DNA of 64,000 nucleotides from Muribaculaceae bacterium (GCA_022509065.1 JAFLTY010000007.1:19236-83235), one strand, 5' to 3'; positions 9,551 to 19,686 are shown, counted from the stretch's first letter. Notes: generated by a model from the sequence alone, not told the origin. Numbers and translations: made by a program.

Positions 9551-9746
9551 TTATTTTTCTGAATGACTATCAACTTTTCCAGATATGGGAGGCTTCAGTC
9601 AAGGAGGGCTGGGAGCGTCGGATGAGGCCAATAGAGGATTGTGCGTATAGGGAATTTTGTGAGGGTGCGATATGAACACATCTTGGTGATATGGTATGCG
9701 CCTCATGACAACGATGTGCCAATCACACATTGTGTATATATACGAA

Positions 9747-9785
9747 AGTAGGAGATAAACCTACGATTAGTGTTTATCTCCTACT
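9747..9785 (-). terminator. Strong hairpin downstream of secDF
   Basis: A perfect 14-bp inverted repeat (9747-9760 with 9772-9785, 11-nt loop), 50 bp after the secDF stop. On the minus strand it is followed by TTTCGTATATATA, a poor T run, so it may terminate weakly or stabilise the 3' end. A second 6-bp hairpin (9797-9802 with 9811-9816) lies between it and secDF. Confidence 0.6.
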
Positions 9786-9834
9786 CGATTTGAATTGTTC
9801 CGCTAAATAACGGAACACGGGTGGGATGCCTTAT

Positions 9835-12738
9835 TTATGCTTTAACAGCTTTCTTGGAGCGAGCGTTGTTGACGTAGTAGGCAACGGGAGTGGCAATCCA
9901 GATAGTGGCGAATGTGCCAAGGATTACACCGAATATCATTGCGAATACGAACGAACGGATGGCGTCTGTACCAAGGAAGAAGATACACAGCAGTACGAGC
10001 AGAGTCGATGCCGAGGTCATGATGGTACGGCCGAGTGTTGCGTTGAGCGAACGGTTGATAGTCTCGCCGAAGGGCTGTTTGGGATACAGACCGACGTTTT
10101 CGCGTACACGGTCAAAGACCACCACGGTATCGTTAATCTGATAACCGATAACGGTAAGTATAGCGGCTATAAACGATTGGTCGATCTCCATGGAGAAGGG
10201 CAGGAAGCCCCAGCATATCGAGTAGAAGCCCACAATCGAGAAGGCTGTGAAGGCAACTGCCGACAAAGCGCCGAGAGAGTAAGCAATGGTTTTGAATCGC
10301 AGCAAGATGTAAAGGAACATTGCGATGAGAGCCAATGTAACGGCGATATAAGCGTCGGTACGCATGTCGTCGGCCACTGTGGGACCAACTTTTTGCGACG
10401 AAACGATGCCGTGGTTTTCGTCACTGGCTTTGAACTGTTCGTATGTGATGTCACCGATATAACCGTTGTTGCCAAGCACGCGGTACATCTTGGTTACGAT
10501 TTCATCCTCGACAGCCTGTGCGTCGCCTTCTTCACTTATCTTATAGTTGGTCGACACGCGAATCTGGTTGGAGCTTTCGATGGTGATGACAGATACTGTA
10601 GCATCGGGGAACTCGGGAGCCAACAGACTGCGAACTTCTTCGGTATTGGCCGGTTTGTCGAGCATGACAACATAGTTGCGACCACCAGAGAAATCGATAC
10701 CCTGATTAAGGCTGCGGGTAACGAGCGAGAGTATGAAGATGACGATGAGGGCGATAACAACGACACCTGCGGCGCGACGCTGACCAAGGAAGTTAATCTT
10801 GGTGTTGCTGAACATTTTGCGCGACAGAGGAGTGGAGAATGTTATCTGGTTCATCACTTTTGTCTTGCCAATCCAAAGGAAGAACAGACGGCTCAGGTAA
10901 ACAGCTGTGAAGAACGAGCAGATGATACCGATGATAAGTGTGGTTGCGAAGCCTTGGATAGGACCGGTACCGAATTTCAAAAGGATGAAACCGGTGATGA
11001 TAGATGTGATGTTAGAGTCGAAGATTGCCGAGAATGCGTTGGAGTAACCGTCGGACAATGCGGTGCGGCTGTTCTTGCCCTGGCGCATCTCTTCCTTGGC
11101 GCGTTCAAAGATGAGTACGTTGGCGTCGACTGCCATACCCAGTGACAATACGATACCGCAGATACCCGACAGTGTGAGTACGGCCTGGAAAGAGGCAAGG
11201 ATGCCGAAGGTGAAGAACAGGTTGAAGATGAGGCAGAGGTTTGCAATCAGACCGGGGATAACACCGTAGAAAGCAATCATGAATATCATCAACAGGATGA
11301 GAGCCACTACGAACGACACCAGACCGGCGTTGATGGCCTGTTGACCCAGTGACGGACCGATGACCATATCGCTGATGATGTGAACGCGTGCTTTCATCTT
11401 ACCTGCTTTGAGAACGTTGGCAAGGTCTTTGGCTTCGTCGACGGTGAAGTTACCGGTTATTGACGAACGGCCGCCGGTGATTGCCTCGTTGACGTTGGGA
11501 GCCGAATAGACCTGGTCGTCAAGAACGACAGCCACGGCGCGGTTGACATTGGCACCGGTGAGGTCGGCCCACTGACGGGCGCCTTCGCTGTTCATCTGCA
11601 TAGATACTTCCTGACCGCCAAAGCCTTTGCTGGCAAAGTCGGCGCGGGCGTTGGTAACAACCTCGCCGTCCATAGCGGCACCGCCGTTGGTGGTGCGCAA
11701 AGCGTAGGCGGCATAGCCCAGTTTGTGTTCGTTACCCTGTTCGTCAGTGAACGTTTCGGGTTTGACACCCCAACGCAGAATGAAATCGGTGGGTAATATT
11801 GAACGAACAGCTGTCTGGCTCATCAAGGTGTCAACGCGGTGCATGTCGGTGACATTGGGAACGTAACCGATAATTACGTAGTTGGGATTGGTGTTCCAGC
11901 TGGCAAGCATCGAGCGGTACTGAGCCAAACCGGGTGTTGATTCGGGCAGCGAAGCTACCTGTTGCAAAGCGCCTTCGATTTCGCTCTTGCGATAGGTGGT
12001 GTAGAACTCGAGGGCAGCCTGACGCTGAAGGAGCTCGCGAACGCGTTCGTGGTCTTTGACACCGGGAAGTTCAAGGAGAATCTGACCGTCCTTGCCTTCG
12101 AGCACCTGGATGTTGGGCGAAACGACACCGAACTGGTCGATACGGCTGCGGAGTGTCTGAGTGGCGCTGGTGTTAACAACGTCGTTAATTTCGTTACGCA
12201 GAGCGGAGATGGCCTGGTCGCGGCTCATTCCCGAGGTAACGGGGGTGAACACGACCGAAAGGTCTGCACCGGGGTTAAGAACCTCGTATTCTTCGATAAA
12301 TGTGGGAACAAACTGCTCGCTGTTCTTGTCACCGACTTTTGCAATGGTGTTTTCGAGAGCCTGTTCGAAATTTTTGTCGTCTTTAACTTTCGATGCCTGA
12401 CGGAGAAGGTCAGCCAAGTCGACCTGCAGGATGACGTTCATACCGCCTTTGAGGTCGAGACCGAGGTTTACACCCCATTTCTTTACGTCGTTAAGATTCC
12501 ATCCTAAATAAACGCTTTCCTCGCCCACCGAGTCCATATAGGCCTTGTAGGCATCGTTATAGGCTTGGTCGGCCGATTTGCCCGTCACGTTGCTCGACGC
12601 GAGCTTGGCGTAATTCTCTGCTTCGGTTTCGTAGCTGCTGTTTACAAATGTGAACGACAGATAGAAAGCGCAGACAAGTACCAGAAGTACGGCAATGATA
12701 CCGGCCAGGATACTGCCTAATTTTCCTTTGCTTTGCAT
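9835..12738 (-). CDS. secDF: Protein translocase subunit SecDF (fused SecD and SecF)
   Basis: 967 residues, the fused form usual in Bacteroidota. It uses the proton gradient to help pull preproteins through SecYEG on the periplasmic side. The SecD half has an N-terminal membrane segment, then GVNLGLDLKGGMNV, the large periplasmic P1 region, and GLVSFVVALILLMIFM with GLSL-type helices (VDANVLIFERAKEE). The SecF half begins near residue 630, with NQGIDFSGGRNYVVM and NDTVVVFDRVREN. The SecD aspartate motif and the SecF NDTVVVFDR motif are intact. It has a candidate -7 box about 150 bp upstream and a hairpin downstream, so it is probably monocistronic. Confidence 0.97.
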   Translation of the reverse strand: MQSKGKLGSILAGIIAVLLVLVCAFYLSFTFVNSSYETEAENYAKLASSNVTGKSADQAYNDAYKAYMDSVGEESVYLGWNLNDVKKWGVNLGLDLKGGMNVILQVDLADLLRQASKVKDDKNFEQALENTIAKVGDKNSEQFVPTFIEEYEVLNPGADLSVVFTPVTSGMSRDQAISALRNEINDVVNTSATQTLRSRIDQFGVVSPNIQVLEGKDGQILLELPGVKDHERVRELLQRQAALEFYTTYRKSEIEGALQQVASLPESTPGLAQYRSMLASWNTNPNYVIIGYVPNVTDMHRVDTLMSQTAVRSILPTDFILRWGVKPETFTDEQGNEHKLGYAAYALRTTNGGAAMDGEVVTNARADFASKGFGGQEVSMQMNSEGARQWADLTGANVNRAVAVVLDDQVYSAPNVNEAITGGRSSITGNFTVDEAKDLANVLKAGKMKARVHIISDMVIGPSLGQQAINAGLVSFVVALILLMIFMIAFYGVIPGLIANLCLIFNLFFTFGILASFQAVLTLSGICGIVLSLGMAVDANVLIFERAKEEMRQGKNSRTALSDGYSNAFSAIFDSNITSIITGFILLKFGTGPIQGFATTLIIGIICSFFTAVYLSRLFFLWIGKTKVMNQITFSTPLSRKMFSNTKINFLGQRRAAGVVVIALIVIFILSLVTRSLNQGIDFSGGRNYVVMLDKPANTEEVRSLLAPEFPDATVSVITIESSNQIRVSTNYKISEEGDAQAVEDEIVTKMYRVLGNNGYIGDITYEQFKASDENHGIVSSQKVGPTVADDMRTDAYIAVTLALIAMFLYILLRFKTIAYSLGALSAVAFTAFSIVGFYSICWGFLPFSMEIDQSFIAAILTVIGYQINDTVVVFDRVRENVGLYPKQPFGETINRSLNATLGRTIMTSASTLLVLLCIFFLGTDAIRSFVFAMIFGVILGTFATIWIATPVAYYVNNARSKKAVKA

Positions 12739-12890
12739 GTTTTAAAATTATGGTTAAATTGGTTTATATAAAATTTCGAAAACAGGTGGATGAAGTGATG
12801 TCTCAACCATTGATTGTTATTTTTGTGACAGTCAGTAATTTACCGACAGAACAACACCACACCTTACAATAGGGCGTGGGAAATAACGTG

Positions 12891-12898
12891 CAAATATA
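12891..12898 (-). promoter_or_regulatory. -7 promoter element of secDF
   Basis: TATATTTG on the minus strand fits TAnnTTTG. It would give a leader of about 145 nt. The -33 position is only T-rich (TGTTTA). Confidence 0.5.
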
Positions 12899-13004
12899 CA
12901 ATTTTTTTCGTAAACAGCCTCAATTTCCCCCACATTTCACAACATCCTGCTGTCTCCAGGCTGGTCAGGAGCAGGTTCCTTAAAACCTATCGGACATGGT
13001 AAGT

Positions 13005-13054
13005 CGCAAAAAAACCATAGGCTACTCCATTGCTTTTGGGGCAGCCTATGGTTT
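13005..13054 (-). terminator. Rho-independent terminator of hpf
   Basis: A perfect 12-bp stem (13012-13023 with 13043-13054) with a 19-nt loop, followed on the minus strand by a run of seven T. It lies about 100 bp after the hpf stop. The remaining sequence 12739-13157 has no gene. Confidence 0.85.
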
Positions 13055-13157
13055 GATTATGTAATCCACATTTTATTTGTCACACATCGTCATGACATGT
13101 TCGACATGCTCACAATGTCAGATGTTGATTTAAGTGACGGTGTGTGAACGGAAGGGG

Positions 13158-13472
13158 TTATTCTTCGTTGAGCGATTTGCCTTTCTGAGATTTTTTCTTT
13201 TCGAGCTGACGTTCGATAGCCAGAATGCATGTGTCGACGGCCTCCTCGAAAGTGTCGGCGACTTTATTGCTGACCATTTCGTATGAACCCGGCATGGTAA
13301 CGGCGAGGGTAGCCTCTTTGTTCATTGCTGTCTCGGGTTTTATTACTTTAAGGGTTACTTCGAATGTAGCAAGATCGGGATAATGGCGTGCAAGGCGCTC
13401 GGCTTTTTTGTTGATAAAGTCAGTGAGACGTTCAGCGATGTCGAAATGCAGTGCTTTGATGTTTACTGTCAT
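13158..13472 (-). CDS. hpf: Ribosome hibernation promoting factor, short form
   Basis: 104 residues, the short HPF/RaiA type. It binds the 30S decoding site when growth stops and helps form inactive 100S ribosomes. The family's beta-alpha-beta fold is visible: VNIKALHFDIAERLTDFINKK, then the EVTLKVIKPE strand and a basic helix (LAIERQLEKKKSQKG). It sits 272 bp after the Xer recombinase gene on the same strand, so it may have its own promoter, though none matched cleanly. A strong terminator follows. Confidence 0.92.
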   Translation of the reverse strand: MTVNIKALHFDIAERLTDFINKKAERLARHYPDLATFEVTLKVIKPETAMNKEATLAVTMPGSYEMVSNKVADTFEEAVDTCILAIERQLEKKKSQKGKSLNEE

Positions 13473-13744
13473 GGCTTTGCTCCTTTCTTTGTTATTGGGT
13501 GAATATTAGCGGTAAGAGATTGTCTTCAAACCGAGTTGAAATTTTAAGGCTCCAACAAAATCCAGCTTGTACTGAGGTTTGTTTATAAGCCAACATTATA
13601 TATGGGGATATTTAATCCTGTAAATATTTAATTTTCAAGGTGTCAAATGCAGCTATCTGTATTTTGCGGGGACAGTTTATTGATAACTGTTTAAATTTAT
13701 CGGTAAATTTACAAAAAAATACTTTATAAATCAAACAACGGTTT

Positions 13745-14671
13745 TCAGTCTTTGGTTTTGTCCTCGTGTCTTGCACGTGGGTGAGCTTTGTTGTAGCTGT
13801 CGTGGAGTTCGGCAACCGAGACGTGGGTGTAAATCTGAGTGGTCGCCAACGATTCGTGACCCAGGAGTTTACGTACGCTTGTCAGGTCGGCGCCACCGTT
13901 CAGCATGTCTGTGGCAAAAGTGTGACGCAGCACGTGCGGCGATCGTTTTGGCGAGGATACATTGCCGTCCAGTGTGCCGCGCACTATGCGGTAAACTTTG
14001 TTGTAATTGACCGGAGTGCCTTCCTCGTCCAATAGAAAAGGGCTACCGGCGACAAAAGGTCGAGGACGGATGTCAAGATATTTGGATATGATGTCGCCAA
14101 GAGCCGGAGCAAAGGGGATAATTCTTTCTTTATTACGCTTGCCGAGTACTTTCAGCTCGCCACGCTCGCAGTCCACGCGGTCGTCAGTAAGAGCCACAAG
14201 CTCGGATGCGCGCATGCCGCTTTGATAGAGGAGGTTGAGAATAAGGTCGGTAAGCACTCCTTTGTAGTCGGTTTCGTTACAAGCTTCATTGTCCAGGGTG
14301 TCCAGGATATTGTTTATCTCGCCTGCGTCGATGAATTTGGGGAGAGGTTTTTCGCGCCGGTTTATTTTTATGGCGGTCACAGGATTTGTTTTGACGCCAT
14401 GACGTTTTATCATGAAACGATAAAGAGCTCTCACCGAAGAAAGCTTACGCTTTATGGACGATGTTGACATGCCTTGTTTACCAAGCCAAGCCACCCATGC
14501 GCGTGTGTCGTTGGTGGTGACCGTCATTGGGTCGAAATCCTTTAGGTCGGTAACCTGCGGAGCCACGAAAGAGCGCCACTGTTCGATGTCGTTGCGATAG
14601 GCGGCGACGGTGTGTTCCGAGAAAGCAAGCTCATCGGTGATATAGTTAAAGAAAGCGGACAGTATATCCAT
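13745..14671 (-). CDS. xerC: Tyrosine recombinase, XerC/XerD type
   Basis: 308 residues, the usual length. It has an N-terminal SAM-like core-binding domain (residues 1-90: NYITDELAFSEHTVAAYRNDIEQW) and a catalytic domain. The active-site set is complete: R in QSGMRASEL, K in LGKRNKERI, HVLRHTFAT, GHESLATTQ and the nucleophile in IYTHVS. Xer proteins resolve chromosome dimers at dif during division. No attachment site or mobile cargo lies beside it, so the housekeeping role is favoured over an integrase. XerC versus XerD cannot be settled here. It follows porX by 45 bp. Confidence 0.92.
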   Translation of the reverse strand: MDILSAFFNYITDELAFSEHTVAAYRNDIEQWRSFVAPQVTDLKDFDPMTVTTNDTRAWVAWLGKQGMSTSSIKRKLSSVRALYRFMIKRHGVKTNPVTAIKINRREKPLPKFIDAGEINNILDTLDNEACNETDYKGVLTDLILNLLYQSGMRASELVALTDDRVDCERGELKVLGKRNKERIIPFAPALGDIISKYLDIRPRPFVAGSPFLLDEEGTPVNYNKVYRIVRGTLDGNVSSPKRSPHVLRHTFATDMLNGGADLTSVRKLLGHESLATTQIYTHVSVAELHDSYNKAHPRARHEDKTKD

Positions 14672-14716
14672 GGTTAGGATAGATAAAGGATTTTGTCGGT
14701 GTGTATCAGCCTATGC

Positions 14717-16288
14717 CTAAGGCTTGGGAGTGAGAGTTACCAAAGGAACGAGCATTTCTTCCATCGAGATGCCTCCGTGTTGCAAGGTGTTGGAATAGTG
14801 CTGCACATAATAGTTGTAGTTGTTCGGGTAGGCAAAGAAATCGTGGCCGAACGCGAAAATATAGGTCGACGATATGTTTGGTGAGGGCAGTCCGTAAGCC
14901 GACGGCTGTTTTATTTCGAAAACGCGACGATTGTCATAAGCAAGGTTCTTACCTACTTTATAGCGTAGATTGGTGTTTGTGTTCTTGTCACCGACCACTT
15001 TGATGGGGTTGTTTACCCTTATGGTTCCGTGGTCGGTCGTGAGCACTACCCGGGCACCTGAAGCGGCAATGCGTCTGAACAACTCGAGAGTGCCGGAATG
15101 TTTGAACCACGATTCGGTCAGAGAGCGGTATGCGGCGTCCGACGGTGCGAGTTCGCGTATCATTTTCATTTCGGTACGCGCGTGACTCAGCATATCTATG
15201 AAGTTGAGGACAATTATATTGAGGTCGTTAACCAACAGCTGGTTGAAATCGCGTAGCAGTTTGTCTCCGGCTACCGAATCATTGATTTTGTTGTACGAGA
15301 AACGCCATTTTAGCCTGTAGCGGTTCAGCATGGTCTCGACAAGAGGACTCTCGTTCAGGTTTTTGCCTTCCTCCGAATCCTCGTCCACCCATAAGTCGGG
15401 AAACATCCCGGCAATATCCACAGGCATGAGGCCGGAGAATATCGAGTTACGGGCATATTGTGTCACAGTTGGCAGGATGGCTGTATAGAGTTGTTCGTCG
15501 AAAGTGAAAAGTTCGGCCAGATGAGGCTGAATTACACGCCATTGATCGAGTCGAAAATTATCTATCAGTATGAAAAATGTTTTGCGCCCGTCGCCTAACA
15601 AGGGGAAGACAGTATCGGGGAAAATACGAGGCGACATGAGGGGGGTGTCGGGGGCGGCCTCCGAGCGCGGAATAACAGCGTTCTCGAGCCAGCGAAGGTA
15701 GTTGCGGCGTACAAATTTACCAAAGGCCTGATTGGCTTCGTCATGTTGCATCTCGAGCAACTGATCCATATTGGTATCGGTGCCGGACAGTTGCAGCTCC
15801 CAGTAAACCAATTTGCTGTAAAGTTTATACCAATCGTCAGGAGTCGTAGCGTCGTTTATCTCACTGCTGAGGTTGGGGAATTCGCGACGGTAGGTATCGG
15901 TTGTCTGTTGCGAAACAAGGGCTTCAGAATGCAGATGTTTTTTGAGGGCGAGGAGTATCTGATTGGGATTGACGGGTTTGATGAGATAGTCGGCTATTTT
16001 GTTCCCGACTGCCTGATTCATTATGTTCTCCTCTTCGCTCTTGGTAATCATGATGATGGGAATATGCGGAGCGGTCTGCTTGATGAGTTGTAAAGTTTCA
16101 AGCCCCGTCAAACCGGGCATATTCTCGTCAAGGATGATAAGGTCGAAGGGTGTTTTCTCGACCATATCGAGAGCGTCGCGGCCGTTGCTGGCCGTGGTTA
16201 TCCGGTAGCCTTTCTTTTCAAGGAAAAGTATATGGGGTTTTAGGAGATCTATTTCGTCGTCAGTCCAAAGAATATTGAATTGCTGCAT
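14717..16288 (-). CDS. porX: T9SS two-component response regulator PorX (receiver plus PglZ domain)
   Basis: 523 residues. Residues 1-120 are a CheY-like receiver with the phosphoacceptor in LIILDENMPG (D54), acidic residues D10-D11 and the conserved K in LIKPVNP. Residues about 230-500 are an alkaline-phosphatase-fold PglZ domain (IDNFRLDQW, TVTQYARNSIFSG and TTDHGTI with metal-binding D and H). PorX with PorY and an ECF sigma factor controls T9SS genes, and the PglZ domain hydrolyses phosphodiester signals in studied homologs. It follows porW by 53 bp, and its co-transcription with porW fits a T9SS role. Confidence 0.93.
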   Translation of the reverse strand: MQQFNILWTDDEIDLLKPHILFLEKKGYRITTASNGRDALDMVEKTPFDLIILDENMPGLTGLETLQLIKQTAPHIPIIMITKSEEENIMNQAVGNKIADYLIKPVNPNQILLALKKHLHSEALVSQQTTDTYRREFPNLSSEINDATTPDDWYKLYSKLVYWELQLSGTDTNMDQLLEMQHDEANQAFGKFVRRNYLRWLENAVIPRSEAAPDTPLMSPRIFPDTVFPLLGDGRKTFFILIDNFRLDQWRVIQPHLAELFTFDEQLYTAILPTVTQYARNSIFSGLMPVDIAGMFPDLWVDEDSEEGKNLNESPLVETMLNRYRLKWRFSYNKINDSVAGDKLLRDFNQLLVNDLNIIVLNFIDMLSHARTEMKMIRELAPSDAAYRSLTESWFKHSGTLELFRRIAASGARVVLTTDHGTIRVNNPIKVVGDKNTNTNLRYKVGKNLAYDNRRVFEIKQPSAYGLPSPNISSTYIFAFGHDFFAYPNNYNYYVQHYSNTLQHGGISMEEMLVPLVTLTPKP

Positions 16289-16341
16289 ACGGTATGGAAT
16301 TAAGCGGTGAGAGCCCTGATATAGTGGTTTTTATATAGATT

Positions 16342-19300
16342 TTAATCGAAAAGAGGATCATCTCCTTCGCTGCCCGGGTCGTAATCGGGAGTCTTGACTG
16401 GTGCAGGCGTCGGTTTAGCCGGAGTCTCAGTCTTATTTGGTTTGGCCGGAGATTGTTTTGGCTGTGTTTTTGCAGCCGGAGTGGTTGTTTGATTAGTTGC
16501 AGGAGAAGGAGTGGTTACCGAAGGAGTTACCCCGGGCGAAACGGCAGATTTCGGTTGTTCGGAGCCAATAGATTGGTTTGGAGTAACGTTTTGTTGCGCG
16601 TCTGTTGTCGGCGGCTCATCTTCGAGAGTGGCCTTGACGTTTTCAGCCTCGTTGAGGTTTACCTCGGTTTGTAACAGAGATTCTTCGGCTTCAACAGCCT
16701 TTTCGTCTGCGTGGTATTGTTCTTCCTCTTCCTCAATATCACGTAAATCCTCGATGTCTTCGTACGGCAATACACCTTCTTGAGCGTCATGGAAGTCCTG
16801 TTCCTCAAGGAAGCGGAAATAAGTTTCGAGCGAAGCTCCTGTGCGTAACATCTCGTTGAAGTTAGCAACGCTGATAACAACCGGACGAACTCCTGCCGGC
16901 AGATGGAATGTAGATGATTCGGCCATGACGCGCCTATAGTTGTTAAGTTCGTTCATGTTCTCGAACTCTTTGACGGCTATCATTCCCAAAATACCGAAAT
17001 TCATAAGTTCCAGGTCGAAATCTTTTACGACAAACGAGTTGAAGTTATGTCGGGCGATTTCGTATAACAACGCGTTGCGGTCGACTCTGTCGGTGGGGAA
17101 CACGAAAACGAGAAGTTGTGGACTGGTTTCGTCTAAAGTGAACTTAAGATCCTCGATGTCACCCTGTATGCTGTCGTTTGACAATGAGATATCCCACAGC
17201 ATGCCCCGCATATTTCCTCCGGCAAGCCCGGCGCTCAGTTGACGACCTTTGGCCATCCCTTTAAGCCATTCGGACGCTATAGGGGTGATGTCAGTGTCAG
17301 GATAACGCTCAAGCATTTCACGCAAAGTGGCGTTGAATTTTTCCGGATTTTGTTCTGTGGCATAGGCCAAGGCATCAAGGAACATAAACTTAGGAATCAG
17401 AGGCGAAAGCGGATATCGTTCGTTCATTTCCTTATAGCCGGCATGTACCTGTGCGTTATTGTTGTTGAGGTACGCCTCATAGGTATATTCATATAGACCG
17501 TTCTGAACCGCATCCATCTTCTTCAGGTTTTCCAAATAATTGGGATCCTGCATGGCGACACCATAGTTCGAGTCTGCAAAGTCGGTCAGAATAAGTTTTC
17601 GCCAGTAGTCGGCCTCGGTGCGGTTGCCGGTACGTTCCGCCATAAGGTACATATTATAATATACCTCAAGACGATACGTGTTGTCGGGATAATCGGTAAG
17701 CAGTCGGCCGAACTCTTTTCGCGATGCCTCGAAGTCTTCAAGTCTATCCTTGAGAATTACACCCATATTGTAAAGGCCATCCTGAATAATCTCGTGAGAT
17801 GTGGCTTTGTCCTGTTCTGTTACCGGAATTTGTTTTAAGTAATATTCGCGATAATGGGGGTCGTTCTCGCGCATCTGAGCGTCGGCGTCTATCGGTTCAC
17901 TGTTTTCATCGTTGCTTTCCGTCTCCTCGGTGTTTTCGCTATCTTCATCGTCACCGCTGTCACCAAAGTCAAGGGTGTTGAAAGTCGCTTTGTTACGACG
18001 ACGCCAGTCGTCCTCAAGTTTACGCGAACCCCATCGCCGTTGGAATTCGGTCTTACCTGCGTTACGGGTGGCCGTGTTGTAAAAATACCACGAGCCATCG
18101 CTGTTAAGTGTGAAAGTATTAGCCTGCGCGGCGTTACCATTGTTTTTCAACCCATTGCCCGCGGCGCTTTGCTGTGCCAGATATTCGGCTCGCCGAGCTT
18201 CTTCCTCCTCTTCTTTTTCTTTCTTTTTAAGGTCTTCGATTATCTTGTCGATGACTTTGAGGCGTTGTTCCTCGGGCATTTCGGAAAGACGTAGCAGCGA
18301 ATCCTGAAGGTTGACATTCTGACTATATACAGCAAGTTCGTCAAGCACATCGCTTCGAAGGCGCAAAGTCTTTATGTCGGGATAATCGTCAGGAAGTTGA
18401 GGCACACCTTCCGAGTAGTTAGGCTGTGCCTTTTCATAGTTACGTTTGTCATAATACAAATTTGCGAGTGCTGTCTGGGCAATTGCTTTTTCGATGCCGT
18501 TGCGGGTAGATTTCTTTACGGCCTCTTCATAGCTTTCGATAGCCTGTGCTGTGTCTTTCCGGGACAAATACAGGTTGCCGATGGCATAATAAATCTGATC
18601 TTCATATTCTTTGTTGCGATCATATCGAGTCATGCGTTTGAGCGCCTTGACCTCGTCCTCGATGTTTGCGCCCGAAAACACTTCGCTTTGTTTAATGCGG
18701 GCATTAAACTTGGTGCGGTATGTGGCGTTTGATGAACCGACCACTTTACCGAAAGCCTGATAAGCTGCCTGATTACGTCCCAGCGATGCGTTGAGCTGCC
18801 CAAGTAGGAACCACAAACGTGTCTTCTGGATACCGGAAGCAAGCGATATAGCCTTTTCGAGATAAGGTATCGCACGTTCGTTATCGTTCTGATGTATATA
18901 TAGTTCGGCGTAATCAAGGTTGTAGAGGTAGCGCAGGTCGGAATTTGTGAGTTCATCCTCTTTTATGCGCGAAATAATGTTTTCGGCTTCGAAGTTCCAG
19001 TCAAGAGCCAAATACGACCTTGCTTGCCATAGTTTGGCCTCGGTAACTGTTGTGGGTAACCAATAAAATTTACGCGATATATAAAAAAAGGTCGAAGCTG
19101 CACCGGGGAAATCGCCATTCATATACTGGCTTCGTCCCATCATCATCCACGCGTTATGCAGGAACGGATTGTACTCGTCGCGCTTCATCCACGCCTTGTA
19201 ATCGGGGTCGTTACTTTTACCTCGTTTTTTCTCGGGCTTTTTTGTGATGGAGCGAAGCTGAATGGCTTTCTGAGCTTTCTCAATGGATCGGTCAAAGTTG

Positions 19301-19620
19301 CCTGAAGGCTGAGGCATTTTTTCGTGAGCACGAGCCTCCACAGGATGCATTAGTAGACGTGCAGTATAATCGTCCTCATACCCCTCCTCAAGCTTTTCAA
19401 GAGTCTCGTCGTAATGCTTGTCACCGTTGTAATAGATATTGTACCGCGTTATAAAAGCTGTGTACTGACGTGCAGCCGCTGTGTTTTTCTTGCGAGCGTT
19501 ACATGACGGAAGAGCCACGGCAAGAACCGAGGCAATAACCGCCATGACGACAATACGCAATACCTTGCCAGATTGCCGACGGGACGGCCGGTTGAAATAT
19601 TTTATGAAAGAGCCGACCAT
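16342..19620 (-). CDS. porW: T9SS TPR lipoprotein PorW/SprE
   Basis: 1092 residues. The N-terminus has a lipoprotein signal ending LPSC (cysteine near residue 40). Many TPR-like repeats cover roughly 50-450 and 620-800 (for example NPFLHNAWMMMGRSQYMNGD and YYAIGNLYLSRKDTAQAIESY). A low-complexity acidic segment (DDEDSENTEETESNDENSE) lies near 565-590 and a proline/threonine-rich tail near 1010-1080. PorW/SprE is an outer-membrane lipoprotein linking the T9SS motor and ring to the translocon. The pairing with porX on one transcript supports the call. An 11-bp hairpin sits in its leader. Confidence 0.88.
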   Translation of the reverse strand: MVGSFIKYFNRPSRRQSGKVLRIVVMAVIASVLAVALPSCNARKKNTAAARQYTAFITRYNIYYNGDKHYDETLEKLEEGYEDDYTARLLMHPVEARAHEKMPQPSGNFDRSIEKAQKAIQLRSITKKPEKKRGKSNDPDYKAWMKRDEYNPFLHNAWMMMGRSQYMNGDFPGAASTFFYISRKFYWLPTTVTEAKLWQARSYLALDWNFEAENIISRIKEDELTNSDLRYLYNLDYAELYIHQNDNERAIPYLEKAISLASGIQKTRLWFLLGQLNASLGRNQAAYQAFGKVVGSSNATYRTKFNARIKQSEVFSGANIEDEVKALKRMTRYDRNKEYEDQIYYAIGNLYLSRKDTAQAIESYEEAVKKSTRNGIEKAIAQTALANLYYDKRNYEKAQPNYSEGVPQLPDDYPDIKTLRLRSDVLDELAVYSQNVNLQDSLLRLSEMPEEQRLKVIDKIIEDLKKKEKEEEEEARRAEYLAQQSAAGNGLKNNGNAAQANTFTLNSDGSWYFYNTATRNAGKTEFQRRWGSRKLEDDWRRRNKATFNTLDFGDSGDDEDSENTEETESNDENSEPIDADAQMRENDPHYREYYLKQIPVTEQDKATSHEIIQDGLYNMGVILKDRLEDFEASRKEFGRLLTDYPDNTYRLEVYYNMYLMAERTGNRTEADYWRKLILTDFADSNYGVAMQDPNYLENLKKMDAVQNGLYEYTYEAYLNNNNAQVHAGYKEMNERYPLSPLIPKFMFLDALAYATEQNPEKFNATLREMLERYPDTDITPIASEWLKGMAKGRQLSAGLAGGNMRGMLWDISLSNDSIQGDIEDLKFTLDETSPQLLVFVFPTDRVDRNALLYEIARHNFNSFVVKDFDLELMNFGILGMIAVKEFENMNELNNYRRVMAESSTFHLPAGVRPVVISVANFNEMLRTGASLETYFRFLEEQDFHDAQEGVLPYEDIEDLRDIEEEEEQYHADEKAVEAEESLLQTEVNLNEAENVKATLEDEPPTTDAQQNVTPNQSIGSEQPKSAVSPGVTPSVTTPSPATNQTTTPAAKTQPKQSPAKPNKTETPAKPTPAPVKTPDYDPGSEGDDPLFD

Positions 19621-19661
19621 CTTGTTGTATTATTAACGGCGACCCCTGATTTTTATTGCAC

Positions 19662-19686
19662 CGAAGGCACCCGTCGGGTGCCTTCG
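19662..19686. other. Perfect 11-bp hairpin in the porW leader
   Basis: 19662-19672 pairs with 19676-19686 around a 3-nt loop, a GC-rich and very stable stem. No T run follows on either strand. It is about 42 bp upstream of the porW ATG and some 320 bp past the birA stop. It could be a leader element of porW or a processing/termination site. The rest of the 387-bp gap 19621-20007 shows nothing recognisable. Confidence 0.6.

Noticed and set aside
9279-9566. 95-codon plus-strand frame
   Set aside because: The product lacks regular hydrophobic or polar periodicity and crosses a hairpin-rich GC block, so I treat the DNA as a candidate RNA locus instead.
9826-11145. 439-codon frame antisense to secDF
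   Set aside because: It is the complement of a strongly conserved SecF/SecD sequence and its own product has no fold-like pattern, being rich in cysteine, histidine and acidic residues.
13745-14671. Xer-type recombinase as an integrase marking a mobile element
   Set aside because: No attachment repeats, cargo or tRNA beside it, and it lies in a core-gene run (porX, hpf, secDF), so the housekeeping role is preferred.
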